Source: Bacillus sp. SM2101 (GTDB lineage: Bacteria; Bacillota; Bacilli; Bacillales; SM2101). Taken from it: a stretch of DNA of 64,000 nt. This document shows positions 24,603 to 36,184 of this stretch, in pieces. The notes below the pieces were generated by a model that saw only the letters and a list, made by a program, of their open reading frames with translations, was not told where the DNA came from and searched no databases. Where the stretch lies: contig NZ_JAEUFG010000010.1 in the NCBI RefSeq assembly GCF_018588585.1, positions 141,284 to 205,283 on the forward strand. The letters run 5' to 3'. Each line of letters opens with the position of its first letter. Position 1 is the first letter of the stretch. Position numbers and translations under genes: made by a program.

Positions 24603-25766
24603 ATGACGAAAGAAACATTATTTCCTACTTATCAGCGTTGGGACATTCATGTTGCTTCAGCTGAAGGTTCACATATCACTGATGAAATGGGCAAAAGTTA
24701 TCTAGATTTTGTGTCTGGAATAGGCGTATGTAATCTAGGTCACCGTCATCCAAAAGTTCAACAAGCAATAGAAAAACAATTACAAACATTTTGGCACGTC
24801 TCAAATTTGTTTCATGTTGACTCACAGGAAGAAGTCTCACGTCTACTTGTTGAAAATAGTAACGGTTCAGCAGTCTTCTTCTGTAACAGTGGTGCTGAAG
24901 CAAATGAGGCAGCAATTAAACTAGCAAGAAAACATACGAATAGATCAAGAATAATTACATTTAAACAGTCATTTCACGGCAGAACATTTGCTACGATGAC
25001 GGCTACAGGGCAGGATAAGGTTCATGATGGATTTGGACCTTTATTAGAAGAGTTTCTTTATCTACCATTTAATGATATCGAAGCGATAGAAAAAGTGATT
25101 GATAGTCATGTAGCAGCCGTTATGCTAGAAATTGTTCAAGGTGAAGGTGGAGTTGTACCAGCTGAGCGTGATTTTTTACTAAGGGTTGAGGAATTATGTA
25201 ACAAGTATGGAGCACTCCTTATTGTTGACGAAGTACAAACAGGGGTTGGTAGAACGGCATCTAAGTTTGCATATCAAAAATTTGGTATTTCACCACATAT
25301 TATTACTGTTGCCAAGGGGTTAGGAAGTGGTTTACCCATCGGTGCAATGATTGGGACTGAGAATCTAATCAATACATTTGGTCCAGGCTCTCACGGTTCA
25401 ACATTTGGTGGAAACCCAATAGCTATCGCTGCAGCAAAAGCAACATTAGAAATCATATTTGATGATGTTTTTTTACAGCAAGTTGAACAAAAAGCAGCCT
25501 ATTTAACGAATAAACTGAGTGATGTTTGTAAGGATGTAAGCTTCATAGAAGAAATTCGCGGGGAAGGATTGATGATAGGGATTGCTTGTAATATCAATGT
25601 TACAGATATTATATCGAAAGTCCGTGAGGAAGGACTACTTGTATTACCAGCAGGTCCACATGTGATTCGGCTATTACCACCACTTACAGTAAGCTATGAT
25701 GAAATAAATTATGCAATAAATATCATTAGTAAAGTTGTATCAGATATAACAATGGTAGCTAAATAA
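24603..25766 (+). CDS. argD: Acetylornithine aminotransferase
   Basis: A 387-residue class-III PLP aminotransferase that makes N-acetylornithine. Visible: [60 protein letters not shown], and the PLP Lys in [17 protein letters not shown]. The start ATG follows GGGAGG. It is separated from argB by the repeat region, but the order and direction fit the operon. Confidence 0.95.
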   Translation: MTKETLFPTYQRWDIHVASAEGSHITDEMGKSYLDFVSGIGVCNLGHRHPKVQQAIEKQLQTFWHVSNLFHVDSQEEVSRLLVENSNGSAVFFCNSGAEANEAAIKLARKHTNRSRIITFKQSFHGRTFATMTATGQDKVHDGFGPLLEEFLYLPFNDIEAIEKVIDSHVAAVMLEIVQGEGGVVPAERDFLLRVEELCNKYGALLIVDEVQTGVGRTASKFAYQKFGISPHIITVAKGLGSGLPIGAMIGTENLINTFGPGSHGSTFGGNPIAIAAAKATLEIIFDDVFLQQVEQKAAYLTNKLSDVCKDVSFIEEIRGEGLMIGIACNINVTDIISKVREEGLLVLPAGPHVIRLLPPLTVSYDEINYAINIISKVVSDITMVAK

Positions 25767-25784
25767 CTATCGGGTTATTTTTTT
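25762..25784 (+). terminator. Weak stem-loop at the argD stop
   Basis: AATAAC (25762-25767) and GTTATT (25774-25779) form a 6-bp stem followed by a T tract. It overlaps the argD stop codon and could give partial termination before carA. Confidence 0.35.
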
Positions 25785-25791
25785 AATCCAA

Positions 25792-25829
25792 AATGCATAA
25801 AAATTCAATAAAATAAATAAAAATACAAA
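25792..25829 (+). promoter_or_regulatory. Twin ARG boxes before carA (ArgR/AhrC operator)
   Basis: AATGCATAAAAATTCAAT (25792-25809) and AATAAATAAAAATACAAA (25812-25829) fit the ARG box core NATWWWWATNCA almost perfectly. Their centres are 20 bp apart, the same spacing as before argC. The second box ends only a few bases before the carA ribosome site. They may control an internal promoter or act as a distant operator for the argC promoter. Confidence 0.7.
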
Positions 25830-25841
25830 AAGAGGTGTAGC

Positions 25842-26924
25842 ATGAAAGCATATTTAACGTTAACGAATGGAAATGTCTACGAAGGGGACATAAAATCACC
25901 TCTTTCGACTAATATATCTGGTGAAGTTGTGTTCTTTACAGGAATGACAGGATACCAAGAGGTTCTCACTGATCCTTCGTATAAAGGACAAATTATTGTT
26001 TTTACTTATCCTTTAATAGGGAACTATGGAATTAACGCTGTAGATTTTGAAAGTAACAAACCACATGTTGCTGGAGTAATCGTGTACGAAGCGAAAGAAT
26101 CATTAAATCATTTTGAAGCTGAGAAAACACTAGAACAGTATTTGAGGAAATGGAATGTTCCATTAATTGCACATATTGATACGAGGGCCATCGTCAAAAC
26201 AATTCGGGATAGTGGCACTATGTTAGGACAAATATCTCATATACCGCATACGCATTTTAGCAAAATAAAGCATTTACATGAAGAAAAGTTGGCTGTTGCT
26301 GAAGTATCTACTAAGAACATTCAAACATTAGGTACGGGATTTCCACACATTGTAGTTATAGACTTTGGATACAAACAATCAATTGTTGAACAATTGATAA
26401 AACGTGGCTGTATGGTAACGATCGTACCATATTATACAAACTATAACACAATTACTGAAATTCAACCTGATGGTATATTGTTATCTAATGGTCCAGGAGA
26501 CCCAAAGGCACTTGAAAACATCAAAAGTGAATTAAAAAAAATATTATCTAATTACCCGACCTTAGCAATTTGTTTAGGACATCAGCTCGTTTGCTTATCA
26601 TTTGGAGCGGATACATTAAAGTTATCTTTTGGTCATCGCGGTGCTAATCAACCAGTGCGTGATTTAACAAATAATAAAGTTTTTATGACATCACAAAATC
26701 ATAGTTATGTTGTGGATGAACATAGTCTCAGTGAAACTTCATTGCAACCACGTTTTGTCAATGTAAATGATCGTTCGATAGAAGGTGTAACACATAAAAC
26801 GTTACCTATATTAACAGTTCAATACCACCCTGAGGCTAATCCAGGGCCTGTTGAAAGTGAATGGGTCTTTGACGAATTTATAGATAGTGTTTGTGCGGTT
26901 AGGGGTGAGAAAGTGTATGCCTAA
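25842..26924 (+). CDS. carA: Carbamoyl-phosphate synthase small subunit (arginine-specific)
   Basis: A 360-residue glutamine amidotransferase subunit that feeds ammonia to CarB. The class-I triad Cys is in LAICLGHQLVCL (near residue 243), with the His/Glu in YHPEANPGP near 329. The oxyanion segment LSNGPGDPK is present. It starts at ATG 25842 behind AGAGGTG and overlaps carB by 8 bp. Its place in the arginine operon shows the arginine-linked isozyme. Confidence 0.95.
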   Translation: MKAYLTLTNGNVYEGDIKSPLSTNISGEVVFFTGMTGYQEVLTDPSYKGQIIVFTYPLIGNYGINAVDFESNKPHVAGVIVYEAKESLNHFEAEKTLEQYLRKWNVPLIAHIDTRAIVKTIRDSGTMLGQISHIPHTHFSKIKHLHEEKLAVAEVSTKNIQTLGTGFPHIVVIDFGYKQSIVEQLIKRGCMVTIVPYYTNYNTITEIQPDGILLSNGPGDPKALENIKSELKKILSNYPTLAICLGHQLVCLSFGADTLKLSFGHRGANQPVRDLTNNKVFMTSQNHSYVVDEHSLSETSLQPRFVNVNDRSIEGVTHKTLPILTVQYHPEANPGPVESEWVFDEFIDSVCAVRGEKVYA

Positions 26925-29900
26925 AGATACAACAATTCAAAGCATCCTAGTCATTGGGTCAGGTCCAATTATTATTGGTCAGGCAGCAGAATTCGATTAC
27001 TCAGGCACACAAGGATGTAAAGCATTAAAAGAAGAAGGGTACCGAGTGATTTTAATTAACAACAATCCGGCAACAATTATGACAGATGATTTGTATGCTG
27101 ATGTTGTTTATTTTGAACCATTAACAGTTGACTGCGTAACAAAAATTATTGCTAAAGAAAGACCAGATGGATTGTTAGCAACACTAGGTGGTCAAACTGG
27201 GTTAAATCTTGCATTTTCATTATATGAAGAAGGTGCATTAGAAAAATATAGTGTTCGCTTATTAGGCACTTCAATTGAATCGATAAAAAAGGGTGAGGAT
27301 CGAGAAGAATTTCGTGAACTTATGAAAAAACTAGATGAACCAGTTCCTGAAAGTGAAATTGTCACAACGTTGGAAGGTGCTCTAGGTTTTGCAACAAAAG
27401 TAGATTTTCCCATAATTATACGCCCTGCATATACATTAGGAGGAACAGGTGGTGGTATCGCCTACAATGAAGAACAGTTTAAGTCATTCGTAACGAATGG
27501 GTTATTAGCGAGCCCGATTTCTCAATGTTTAATTGAGAAAAGTGTAGCTGGCTTTAAAGAAATAGAATATGAGGTAATGCGTGATTCAACGGGAACATGT
27601 ATTACGATCTGTAATATGGAAAATATTGATCCTGTCGGAATACACACAGGGGATTCAATCGTTGTTGCACCTTCTCAAACAATTTCTGACAATGAATATC
27701 AATTGCTAAGAACAGCATCTATAAAGATCATATCAGCTTTAGGTATTATCGGTGGGTGCAATATTCAATTTGCACTTGATCCATACAGTAAGCAATATTA
27801 TTTAATAGAAGTTAATCCAAGAGTAAGTCGTTCATCTGCATTAGCATCAAAAGCTACAGGTTATCCAATTGCAAAAATAGCCGCTAAACTCGCAGTTGGC
27901 TATTCATTAGCAGAATTAACCAATCCAGTAACTGGTTATACTTTTGCAAGCTTCGAACCAAGTTTAGATTACACTGTGGTTAAAATCCCGAGATGGCCGT
28001 TTGATAAATTTCCGGCTGCGGATCGGACATTAGGTACACAAATGAAGGCAACAGGAGAAGTCATGGCACTTGACCGGAATATTGAAAGGGCCATTCAAAA
28101 AGCAATTCAATCACTTGAACTTGAAAGCATCGGATTGTTGTTAAAAGAGCTATGTGAATTTGCTACAGAATCCCTCCTGAAACTTCTAAAGGAAGCTGAT
28201 GATAGAAGGTTATTCGTAATTCTTGAATTATTACGCAGGGAAATTTCAGTCGATGTTATATTTGAGCATACGAAGATTAATTATTTCTTTTTGCATATAT
28301 TTTCGCAACTAATTGACTTTGAACAGAAAATAAAACAATTGTCATTAAATAGTGTTACAAAAGAAGAAATGCAACAGATGAAAGAAAAAGGCTTTTCAGA
28401 TGAGTACATCGCTTTGTTATGGAATGTCAATGAGCTTGATGTAAGAAGTAAAAGAAAGGCGTTAGGAATTGTTCCTTCTTATAAAATAGTAGATACTTGT
28501 GCAGCTGAATTTAAGACGAAAACAGCCTATTATTATTCTAGCTATTTTGGAGAAAACGAACTAGCAGCTTCTTCAAAAGAAAAGGTACTCATTATTGGTT
28601 CTGGTCCTATACGGATTGGTCAAGGAATCGAGTTTGATTATAGTTCAGTTCATGCTTGTTTTGCCTTACAACAAGAAGGGTATGAAACGATTTTGATAAA
28701 CAATAACCCAGAAACTGTAAGCACGGATTATGAAACAGCAGATCGTTTATATTTTGAGCCATTGATCTTTGAAGATGTATTAAATGTTATAGAAGCAGAA
28801 GGTGTCGAAAAAGTAATCGTTCAGTTTGGTGGTCAAACTGCAATTAATCTTGTTCAAAAGTTAGAAAATTATGGTGTTGAAATTGTTGGAACCTCCCATC
28901 ATAGTGTAAACCTGTTAGAAGACAGAGGTCTTTTTTACAAGCTTCTATCGGAAATTGATGTACCACATGTACCTGGCAAAATAGCGTTAAATGAGTATGA
29001 CATATTAGAGAAAGCGCGTGAAATGGGTTATCCGATTTTACTGAGACCTTCATACGTTATTGGTGGGAAGGGCATGGTCACGTATTCATCAGAGCAGGAA
29101 TTAAAAAAATATATGAATAAACAAACACAGAGAATGTACCCGGTATTAATAGACGCCTTTATCCCTGACAAAGAAGTGGAGATTGACGTGTTATCGGATG
29201 GGAAAAATATAGTCATTCCAACGATCATTGAACATATTGAACGAGCAGGAGTTCATTCAGGTGACAGTTATGCTGTTTTACCAGCATATAGTTTAACAGA
29301 AGAAGAAAGAGACAAAATTGTTGCCTATACGGAAAGAATTGCTCAAAAGCTATCTTTCACAGGTGTGATGAATATTCAATTCGTCATAAACAAAGGTGAT
29401 GTTTTTGTACTTGAAGTTAATCCAAGGGCTAGTAGAACAGTTCCTATTGTGAGTAAGGTAACAAATATACCTATTATACAAATTGCGACAAAATTATTGC
29501 TTGGGAAATATACATTAGATCAACTGTATGGCAACAAAGGGTTACTAGAGAATCAACCGTATTACACTGTGAAATCCCCTGTTTTTTCCATAAACAAGTT
29601 GAATGGGGTCGACCCGACTGTTGGACCAGAAATGAAAGCTACTGGAGAAGGGATTAGCATTGCGTTAACGATAAATGAAGCACTCGCAAAGACATTTCAT
29701 TCTTATCTTCAGTCAAACGAAGGAAGTAATGAAATATTTATTGACCTTGATGACGAACAAGATGAATTAAAGGACACGCTATATCACGAGATTGAAGCAG
29801 CTGGTTTAATAGCAGTAGAAGATGTAAATATTGATGTTTGGCTGAAGAAAAAAGAAGCATTAGCAGTGATTAGTATAAATGAAGGAAAAAAAGCATTGAC

Positions 29901-30057
29901 TAATCGCATAAAATCTATCGCTCATAATAAACAAGTATTCACTCAATATGAGACAGTGAAAGCGTTTTTCACAGCAATTTCTCACAAGAAATTTACGATG
30001 CATTCGATACAAGAGTGGCAAGAAAAATCTAAATTAACGCAGGAAGTGGTGATATAA
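26917..30057 (+). CDS. carB: Carbamoyl-phosphate synthase large subunit (arginine-specific)
   Basis: A 1046-residue CarB with the two homologous ATP-grasp halves. The first opens [20 protein letters not shown] and the second [19 protein letters not shown] near residue 563. Further repeats are [20 protein letters not shown] and [30 protein letters not shown]. It makes carbamoyl phosphate from bicarbonate, ATP and ammonia. ATG 26917 overlaps the carA end; the longer frame from 26887 lies in carA. The stop overlaps the argF start by one base. Confidence 0.95.
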   Translation: MPKDTTIQSILVIGSGPIIIGQAAEFDYSGTQGCKALKEEGYRVILINNNPATIMTDDLYADVVYFEPLTVDCVTKIIAKERPDGLLATLGGQTGLNLAFSLYEEGALEKYSVRLLGTSIESIKKGEDREEFRELMKKLDEPVPESEIVTTLEGALGFATKVDFPIIIRPAYTLGGTGGGIAYNEEQFKSFVTNGLLASPISQCLIEKSVAGFKEIEYEVMRDSTGTCITICNMENIDPVGIHTGDSIVVAPSQTISDNEYQLLRTASIKIISALGIIGGCNIQFALDPYSKQYYLIEVNPRVSRSSALASKATGYPIAKIAAKLAVGYSLAELTNPVTGYTFASFEPSLDYTVVKIPRWPFDKFPAADRTLGTQMKATGEVMALDRNIERAIQKAIQSLELESIGLLLKELCEFATESLLKLLKEADDRRLFVILELLRREISVDVIFEHTKINYFFLHIFSQLIDFEQKIKQLSLNSVTKEEMQQMKEKGFSDEYIALLWNVNELDVRSKRKALGIVPSYKIVDTCAAEFKTKTAYYYSSYFGENELAASSKEKVLIIGSGPIRIGQGIEFDYSSVHACFALQQEGYETILINNNPETVSTDYETADRLYFEPLIFEDVLNVIEAEGVEKVIVQFGGQTAINLVQKLENYGVEIVGTSHHSVNLLEDRGLFYKLLSEIDVPHVPGKIALNEYDILEKAREMGYPILLRPSYVIGGKGMVTYSSEQELKKYMNKQTQRMYPVLIDAFIPDKEVEIDVLSDGKNIVIPTIIEHIERAGVHSGDSYAVLPAYSLTEEERDKIVAYTERIAQKLSFTGVMNIQFVINKGDVFVLEVNPRASRTVPIVSKVTNIPIIQIATKLLLGKYTLDQLYGNKGLLENQPYYTVKSPVFSINKLNGVDPTVGPEMKATGEGISIALTINEALAKTFHSYLQSNEGSNEIFIDLDDEQDELKDTLYHEIEAAGLIAVEDVNIDVWLKKKEALAVISINEGKKALTNRIKSIAHNKQVFTQYETVKAFFTAISHKKFTMHSIQEWQEKSKLTQEVVI

Positions 30058-31016
30058 TGGCAGCTCTACCAAAAGTGAAGACCAATATTCAATTAAAGGG
30101 TATGGATTTGCTGACACTAAGTGAATTGAATATCGACGAAATCATGTATTTATTAAACACTGCATTATATTTGAAGAAGGCAAGTAAAAGCGGAAAGCAT
30201 AGTAAGGTACTAGATGGTCAAACATTAGCTATGATATTTGACAAGCCTTCAACACGAACGCGTGTGTCGTTTGAAGTAGGGATGACGCAATTAGGTGGTC
30301 ACGCGCTATTTTTGAATAGTAATGATTTACAATTAGGTAGAGGAGAAACAATAGCAGATACCGCAAAAGTATTATCACAATATGCAGATGCCATTATGAT
30401 TAGAACGTTTGCTCATAGCACAGTTGAAGAATTAGCGTTACATGCTAAAATTCCTGTCATTAATGGTCTTACAGATCAATTTCACCCATGTCAAGCATTA
30501 GCTGACTTATTAACAATCTATGAAACGAACAAAACTTTTGAAGGTGTTAAACTAGTTTACGTTGGAGACGGGAATAATGTGGCCCATTCATTAATGATAG
30601 CATCGGCTAAAGTAGGTTTAGATTGTTTCATAGCTTGCCCTAAAGGATATGAACCTGATAGTGAAATTTTTAAACTAGCTTCTCAATTTGCTAAAGAAAG
30701 CGGGGCTTCGATTGACATTTCTCATGATCCATATCATGCTATAGAAATGGCTGATTTTGTTTACACTGATGTGTGGGCAAGTATGGGCCAAGAAAAGGAG
30801 CAGGCAGAGCGGTTACAAGTGTTTCAACAATTTCAGGTGAATGAAAATTTAATCAAGAAAGCTAAGTCTAACTTTAAATTTTTACATTGTCTACCTGCAC
30901 ATAGAGGTGAAGAAGTTACTGCTGAAATTATAGATGGCAATCACTCTGTAGTATTTGAACAGGCTGCGAATCGTTTACACGTTCAAAAAGCATTATTGCA
31001 AGAGATACTCAGTTAG
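30057..31016 (+). CDS. argF: Ornithine carbamoyltransferase
   Basis: A 319-residue trimeric transferase that makes citrulline. The carbamoyl phosphate site STRTR is at 65-69, HPCQALADL follows near 143, and the ornithine-site [10 protein letters not shown] is near 281. The ATG overlaps the carB stop (TAATG), so translation is probably coupled. It ends the arginine operon; argG and argH are not here. Confidence 0.96.
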   Translation: MAALPKVKTNIQLKGMDLLTLSELNIDEIMYLLNTALYLKKASKSGKHSKVLDGQTLAMIFDKPSTRTRVSFEVGMTQLGGHALFLNSNDLQLGRGETIADTAKVLSQYADAIMIRTFAHSTVEELALHAKIPVINGLTDQFHPCQALADLLTIYETNKTFEGVKLVYVGDGNNVAHSLMIASAKVGLDCFIACPKGYEPDSEIFKLASQFAKESGASIDISHDPYHAIEMADFVYTDVWASMGQEKEQAERLQVFQQFQVNENLIKKAKSNFKFLHCLPAHRGEEVTAEIIDGNHSVVFEQAANRLHVQKALLQEILS

Positions 31017-31038
31017 TTAGTTAACATAAACATCGTAG

Positions 31039-31080
31039 TAAAAAACTCCCTTTTATAAATTTATAAAGGGAGTTTTTCTT
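31039..31080. terminator. Bidirectional terminator between argF and uppP
   Basis: AAAAACTCCCTTTATAAA-like arms form a long palindrome (AAACTCCC / GGGAGTTT outer stem) with A and T tracts on both sides. It serves argF on the plus strand and the convergent uppP on the minus strand. Confidence 0.85.
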
Positions 31081-31119
31081 TACACTCTTTATTGTTAGTT
31101 ATAATTTCAGCGTGTGAGC

Positions 31120-31947
31120 CTAAAATAACGCATAAATTGTTACGAGCGTTCCTACGATAAAGCAATATATTGCAAAATATTTCAAGTTTCCTCTTGCCAT
31201 GATGCCCATAAACCACTTTAAAGAAAAGTAAGAAGCAAATAGTGAAGCAAAGAAGGCAACTGTATATGGTATGGCTAATGTTTTTAAATTCTCGTCAGTT
31301 AAAATATCTGTAAAGCCTAATACCATCCCACCTGCACTGACTGGAATATATAATAAGAAAGAAAAACGTAACGCAGTTTCTTGCTTCATGCCGAGTAACA
31401 TAGCAGCAACAATCGTTGCTCCAGATCGGCTAATTCCAGGAATGAGTGCAACAGCTTGGGCAAACCCTACAATAATGGAATCTCTAAGTGTAAGCTCAGC
31501 ATCATTTTTTCTCCCGCGTAAATTACGAATCGCCCATAGTGCGATACCAGTAATTAATAAAGCAATTCCAAGAACATAAATTTTCTTCAAATGATAAGAA
31601 ATGAAATCATCAAATAATACACCAATGACTCCAGCAGGAATTGTTCCGATAATTAAATAAATGATAAAACGAAAATCTGATTTTGCACTTTCATCTTTTT
31701 TTATAACATATGCAATGCCATTAGTTGTTAAACGAATCAAATCTTCTCTATAGATGAGTAGGACTGCGATAAGAGATGCTGTATTGACAAGTAATGCGAA
31801 TGACATATCTTCAGTTTTTATTCCAAAAATAGTCTCTGCTAAAAATAAATGGCCGCTTGATGAAATAGGAATTGGTTCTGTGAACCCTTGGAATATTCCT
31901 AACAATAAATATTTAAGTAAGAGAAATATTTTTTCAAATGAATCCAC
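31120..31947 (-). CDS. uppP: Undecaprenyl-diphosphatase (UppP/BacA family)
   Basis: A 275-residue multi-pass membrane enzyme that dephosphorylates undecaprenyl diphosphate to recycle the cell-wall lipid carrier; family members also give bacitracin resistance. Motifs: [19 protein letters not shown] near residue 16 (the usual PVSSTGHL region) and [12 protein letters not shown] near 163. The start is GTG 31947 behind GGAGG with 8-base spacing. It is transcribed toward argF and is not part of the subtilis order at this place. Confidence 0.92.
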   Translation of the reverse strand: MDSFEKIFLLLKYLLLGIFQGFTEPIPISSSGHLFLAETIFGIKTEDMSFALLVNTASLIAVLLIYREDLIRLTTNGIAYVIKKDESAKSDFRFIIYLIIGTIPAGVIGVLFDDFISYHLKKIYVLGIALLITGIALWAIRNLRGRKNDAELTLRDSIIVGFAQAVALIPGISRSGATIVAAMLLGMKQETALRFSFLLYIPVSAGGMVLGFTDILTDENLKTLAIPYTVAFFASLFASYFSLKWFMGIMARGNLKYFAIYCFIVGTLVTIYALF

Positions 31948-32400
31948 GTATAAAATCCTCCAATATTGATGCTACTATTTATTCATTTAACTATACTTTC
32001 TGTATGGCTGTAAAGAGTTAATTTCTATGTAAAGGCTGTTCTTACAAAGATTGTTGTTTTAATGAGCTGCTTTCGTTTTACATAGTAATTATTTTCTTAT
32101 ATAGCCAATAAACGCTTTGTAAATTAGCTTTCATAGCATTTTTTCAGAAAATGATGCACATACTGTCTAATTTTTAGTTTCAAGAGAAGGTCTTGTGTAA
32201 ATTAAAAAGCTCGTCACATAAAAGATGTATTCACATGAAATAAGAAATATTCTTTTAAAATGATATGTAGAAAACATGAAATTGTAGTTAAAAGGAAATA
32301 GTAATACTGCATGTGGAAAAGAGTGTGAATGAGAAAAAAGGAACTTTCCAAAGTCTTTTCATGCTCTTGCTGAGATAAATTGTTTTAAGGAGTGAGAAAG
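31948..32400. other. Intergenic region between uppP and yjzC
   Basis: No gene recognised in 453 bp. AAGGCTGTTCTTACAAAG followed by ATTGTTGTTTT near 32031 faintly resembles the left end of the MITE-like family but is too diverged to call. Both flanking genes read outward, so their promoters must lie here; I could not single them out. Confidence 0.4.
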
Positions 32401-32580
32401 ATGGGACAAAGTCATCGCTTTAGATCAGGGCAAAGAGCTCCGAATAATGGAGAATACGTTGAAGTAGGGGAGACAGGGGATAATGTGAAAAATCCAAAGA
32501 AGATTAGATTAAAAGCAGGAGATCCATTCCCAGAAACATCAAATCATAATAGACATTGGACATACAAAAGAAAACCTTAA
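32401..32580 (+). CDS. yjzC: YjzC family small protein
   Basis: A 59-residue basic, hydrophilic protein with the family pattern GQSHRFRSGQRAPNNGEYVE, VGETGDNVKNPKKIRLKAGD and FPETSNHNRHW. The function is unknown. ATG 32401 lies behind AAGGAGTGAG; the frame also includes a GTG at 32392 which overlaps that site. In Bacillus subtilis yjzC also lies after argF. Confidence 0.85.
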   Translation: MGQSHRFRSGQRAPNNGEYVEVGETGDNVKNPKKIRLKAGDPFPETSNHNRHWTYKRKP

Positions 32581-32633
32581 ATACTGATAAAATCCGAAGG
32601 TTCTATTCGTAAATTAATCATGTAAAGTAAGCT

Positions 32634-32662
32634 GGGGCTTTGTCCGAGCCCCAAAATTTTAA
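32634..32662 (+). terminator. Terminator after yjzC
   Basis: GGGGCT (32634-32639) pairs with AGCCCC (32647-32652), followed by AAAATTTT. The GC-rich stem is clear; the T run is short. Confidence 0.6.
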
Positions 32663-32831
32663 AAAAGTAAAAAATTCATCATATGTTAATACTTGTAGCA
32701 ACAATCTGTACGAAAGAAACCAGTGTGAATATCATACTATCTCCTTTAACTAGACTACACAATCAACATTTGTAACGTCTATGTTAAAGGAGATTTTTTG
32801 CTATATACTTTTATTTCCACAAGAATCCATA

Positions 32832-32863
32832 TATAATATGATTAAAGGTCAAAAAAAGTCAAA
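32832..32863 (+). promoter_or_regulatory. CtsR operator and -10 box of clpB
   Basis: GGTCAAA-AAA-AGTCAAA (32847-32863) is a full CtsR heptamer tandem (consensus RGTCAAANANRGTCAAA). A -10 hexamer TATAAT lies just upstream at 32832-32837, so CtsR would sit on the transcription start. Heat or protein stress would relieve it. The start codon of clpB is 23 bp further. Confidence 0.85.
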
Positions 32864-32885
32864 CTACTTTTTTGGGGGGATTTGG

Positions 32886-35492
32886 ATGGAGCTAAATAAT
32901 ATGACGCAAAAGCTACAAGAGGCTGTTATGTCATCCCAAACATTAGCTATTAAAAACCATCATCAGGAGGTAGATGTTGTTCACCTATTGTATACACTTT
33001 TAAATGAAGAAGATGGGCTAGTAAAGACGATTTTTCAACACTTAGATATTAAAATCCAACTTATTAAACAGCAAGTAGAAGAACTGTTACATAAGAAACC
33101 TCAAATAATTGGAGCAGGGGTTGAGGCTGGTAAAGTATATATAACTCACCAGTTACAACAGCTTTTTATATATGCAAAAGAGGAAGCTGATTTTTTTAAA
33201 GATGAATATATTTCTATTGAACATCTGTTATTAGCTATCGTAAACAAAAAGGCATCATCAGAAATGAAGGATCTGTTCATACAACACCGTGTTACTCGAG
33301 ATTCATTATTAAAGGTTTTAGCTGAGATAAGGGGGAACCAAAGAGTGACAAGTCAAAACCCAGAGGTTACTTATGAAGCTTTAAAAAAATATGGGCGTGA
33401 TCTCGTTGCTGAAGTGCGCTTAGGGAAAGTTGATCCGGTAATTGGTCGTGATAGTGAAATTCGAAGAGTTATTAGAATTTTATCTAGAAAAACAAAGAAT
33501 AATCCAGTCTTAATCGGAGAGCCAGGTGTTGGGAAAACAGCGATTGTTGAAGGTCTTGCGCAACGTATCGTTCGTAAAGATGTTCCAGAAGGTTTGAAGG
33601 ATAAAACTATTTTTACATTAGATATGAGCTCGCTTGTAGCAGGTGCAAAGTTTCGTGGAGAATTTGAAGAAAGATTAAAGGCTGTATTACAAGAAGTGAA
33701 AAAAAGCGATGGTAGGATTCTGTTGTTTATAGATGAATTGCACACGATTGTTGGTGCAGGGAAAACAGAAGGGGCAATGGATGCAGGGAATATGCTTAAG
33801 CCGATGTTAGCTAGAGGTGAACTCCATTGTATTGGTGCTACAACGCTTGACGAGCATCGCCAGTATATTGAAAAAGACCCTGCGTTAGAGCGTCGTTTTC
33901 AGCAAGTACTTGTTAATGAACCTACAGTAGAAGATACCATTTCCATATTAAGAGGATTGAAGGAACGTTTTGAGATTCATCATGGGGTGAATATTCATGA
34001 TAGAGCAATTGTTGCTGCTGCAACATTATCTGATCGGTATATATCTGAACGCTTTTTACCAGATAAAGCAATTGATCTTATCGATGAAGCTTGTGCAAAA
34101 ATAAGAACAGAAATTGATTCTTTACCTGCTGAATTAGATGAAGTCACTCGAAGAATGATGCAACTTGAAATTGAAGAAGCCGCTTTAAGAAAAGAAACGG
34201 ATATCGTTAGTAAAAACCGCCTTGAGATTTTAGTAAAAGAGCTGTCAGATTTAAAAGAGAAAGCTGCAGCTATGAAAGGCAAGTGGCAACTTGAAAAAGA
34301 AGGGTTGCAAAATATTCAGTTGTTACGAGAACGAATTGAAAAAGCAAAAAGAGATCTTGAAGAAGCTGAAAATAATTATGATTTAAACAAAGCTGCAGAG
34401 CTACGACATGGACTAATCCCACAATTAGAAAAGGAATATAAATTACTAGAGCAGCAGTTAAATGACCAACAACCAGAGAATCGTTTATTACGGGAAGAAG
34501 TAACAGAAGAAGAAATAGCAAATATTGTAGGCAAGTGGACGGGTATTCCAGTAACAAAGCTTGTTGAAGGTGAAAGGGAAAAGTTACTGAGACTTGCTGG
34601 CATATTAGGGAAAAGGGTCATTGGTCAGGATAAGGCAATTGAACTGGTTGCTGATGCAGTACTAAGGGCAAGAGCAGGAATAAAAGATCCAAATAAACCG
34701 ATCGGCTCATTTATTTTTTTAGGTCCAACTGGCGTAGGAAAAACAGAGCTTGCAAAAGCATTGGCTGAAGCATTATTTGACAGTGAAGAACAGATGGTCA
34801 GAATTGATATGTCTGAGTATATGGAAAAGCATGCAATTTCGAGACTTATTGGTGCACCTCCAGGTTATGTTGGGTATGAAGAAGGGGGCCAATTAACTGA
34901 GGCGATTCGTAGGAAGCCTTATTCAGTAGTATTGTTAGATGAAATTGAAAAAGCACACCCAGAAGTATTCAATATATTGTTACAAATTTTAGATGACGGA
35001 CGGATTACAGATTCACAAGGTCGAACAGTTGATTTTAAAAATACAATAATAATAATGACCTCAAATATAGGTTCACAGTTTCTGTTAGATGGGATGGATG
35101 AGATTGGGCAAATAAACGATGTTATTGAAAATCAAGTTCTGGATCAACTAAAAGGACATTTCCGACCGGAATTTCTTAACCGAGTTGATGATATCATTTT
35201 GTTCAAACCACTTTCTCAAGCGTCTATCAATCGAATTGTTGAAAAACTGATTAACGAGCTGCAAGTTCGACTAAAAGAGAGGCACATATCAATTTCAGTT
35301 ACAGCGGAAGCAAAACAGTATATAGGATTATCAGGCTTCGATCCAGTATACGGAGCGAGACCGTTAAAAAGGTTTATTCAGAAACATGTAGAAACACTAA
35401 TGGCAAAAGAAATCATTGCCGGTCATATAAACGATCATGATCATGTGAAAATTGATGCAAAAAATGGACAAATCAACATCAGTAGTGAGTGA
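32886..35492 (+). CDS. clpB: ATP-dependent chaperone ClpB
   Basis: An 868-residue Hsp100 disaggregase. Order: N-terminal Clp repeats (to about 150), first AAA+ domain with Walker [10 protein letters not shown] (near 212), the long coiled-coil middle domain (about 410-525, rich in Glu/Lys/Leu), and the second AAA+ with [19 protein letters not shown] (near 615). The pore loop [22 protein letters not shown] and the C-terminal domain follow. It dissolves protein aggregates with DnaK and has no ClpP-binding role. The frame is open from 32781, but ATG 32886 behind GGGGGGATTTGG is the correct start. It is controlled by the CtsR box. Confidence 0.95.
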   Translation: MELNNMTQKLQEAVMSSQTLAIKNHHQEVDVVHLLYTLLNEEDGLVKTIFQHLDIKIQLIKQQVEELLHKKPQIIGAGVEAGKVYITHQLQQLFIYAKEEADFFKDEYISIEHLLLAIVNKKASSEMKDLFIQHRVTRDSLLKVLAEIRGNQRVTSQNPEVTYEALKKYGRDLVAEVRLGKVDPVIGRDSEIRRVIRILSRKTKNNPVLIGEPGVGKTAIVEGLAQRIVRKDVPEGLKDKTIFTLDMSSLVAGAKFRGEFEERLKAVLQEVKKSDGRILLFIDELHTIVGAGKTEGAMDAGNMLKPMLARGELHCIGATTLDEHRQYIEKDPALERRFQQVLVNEPTVEDTISILRGLKERFEIHHGVNIHDRAIVAAATLSDRYISERFLPDKAIDLIDEACAKIRTEIDSLPAELDEVTRRMMQLEIEEAALRKETDIVSKNRLEILVKELSDLKEKAAAMKGKWQLEKEGLQNIQLLRERIEKAKRDLEEAENNYDLNKAAELRHGLIPQLEKEYKLLEQQLNDQQPENRLLREEVTEEEIANIVGKWTGIPVTKLVEGEREKLLRLAGILGKRVIGQDKAIELVADAVLRARAGIKDPNKPIGSFIFLGPTGVGKTELAKALAEALFDSEEQMVRIDMSEYMEKHAISRLIGAPPGYVGYEEGGQLTEAIRRKPYSVVLLDEIEKAHPEVFNILLQILDDGRITDSQGRTVDFKNTIIIMTSNIGSQFLLDGMDEIGQINDVIENQVLDQLKGHFRPEFLNRVDDIILFKPLSQASINRIVEKLINELQVRLKERHISISVTAEAKQYIGLSGFDPVYGARPLKRFIQKHVETLMAKEIIAGHINDHDHVKIDAKNGQINISSE

Positions 35493-35580
35493 GAATTTGT
35501 AAACGTATCTAAAATTATTTATAGGTTAGTTAGATTTTGTAACTCATTTTTACCGAGTAAATTGATGGACATATAGAAAC

Positions 35581-35669
35581 ACTGTTTTCATATTAAAACA
35601 TAATCCAGAATACAAGGTTTCTTTTCTTCTATTTTTGCTAAAGTATGAACAAAAATTATGAAAAGAGCC
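35581..35669 (-). repeat. MITE-like element, short copy (reverse)
   Basis: Read on the minus strand it starts GGCTCTTTTCATAATTTTTG and ends ATATGAAAACAGT. Both ends match the family with changes. About 89 bp, without flanking duplication that I can see. Confidence 0.5.
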
Positions 35670-35690
35670 TTTAGAAAAGAAAAAAATAAA

Positions 35691-35720
35691 AAAGACTTGG
35701 GTTAATCCCAAGCCTTTTTT
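35691..35720. terminator. Terminator between clpB and yjzD
   Basis: CTTGGG (35696-35701) and CCCAAG (35707-35712) form a stem with A tract before and T tract after (CTTTTTT), so it can work in both directions. Confidence 0.75.
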
Positions 35721-35732
35721 ATTTACTAAATA

Positions 35733-35807
35733 GGGCTGTTTTCGCATTAATTGTTGCTTTATGTTATAAGAGTTAAGCACGTATATAATTAACGTTCGAA
35801 AAAAGCC
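35733..35807 (-). repeat. MITE-like element, short copy with 7-bp flanking duplication
   Basis: Read on plus: GGGCTGTTTTCGCATTAATT, then CACGTATATAATTAACG, ending TTCGAAAAAAGCC. It is a shortened copy of the family in reverse orientation. The 7-mer CTAAATA occurs directly before (35726-35732) and directly after (35808-35814), as expected for a target-site duplication. Confidence 0.7.
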
Positions 35808-35853
35808 CTAAATATTCAATCGATTCCGAAGTTTTTCACGAAATCGAATTTCT

Positions 35854-36036
35854 CTAATGGTTTTCAGTAGGCTCGATTGGAAGTGCTTCCCCAATGATAT
35901 ATACAAAAAGGGTAAATGCAACAGCTAATACGGTACCTGTTGTAAAGCTATATACAGCACCAAGCATTGAGCTGCCTACATAAGTAGCCATATGTACTAA
36001 TAAAAATGTCCAGAAAAAAGTCCAAAAATAACGCAA
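35854..36036 (-). CDS. yjzD: YjzD-type small membrane protein (DUF2929)
   Basis: A 60-residue protein with two membrane helices; the family begins MRYFWTFFWTFLLVHMATY. The start is TTG 36036, just behind GGGGTGAT. The frame runs further upstream without a good start. Function unknown. In Bacillus subtilis yjzD follows yjzC at this place. Confidence 0.8.
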   Translation of the reverse strand: MRYFWTFFWTFLLVHMATYVGSSMLGAVYSFTTGTVLAVAFTLFVYIIGEALPIEPTENH

Positions 36037-36184
36037 TATTATCACCCCACTATTATGCATTTTAAGTTAATCATATCATAAATATTATATAGAATAAATA
36101 GATGTTACGACTTACATTTTTGTAAATACAATCATACATTGTAAAGAATGAATAACAGCTTGATTAGTGTGAGGCGGGGGAGCT

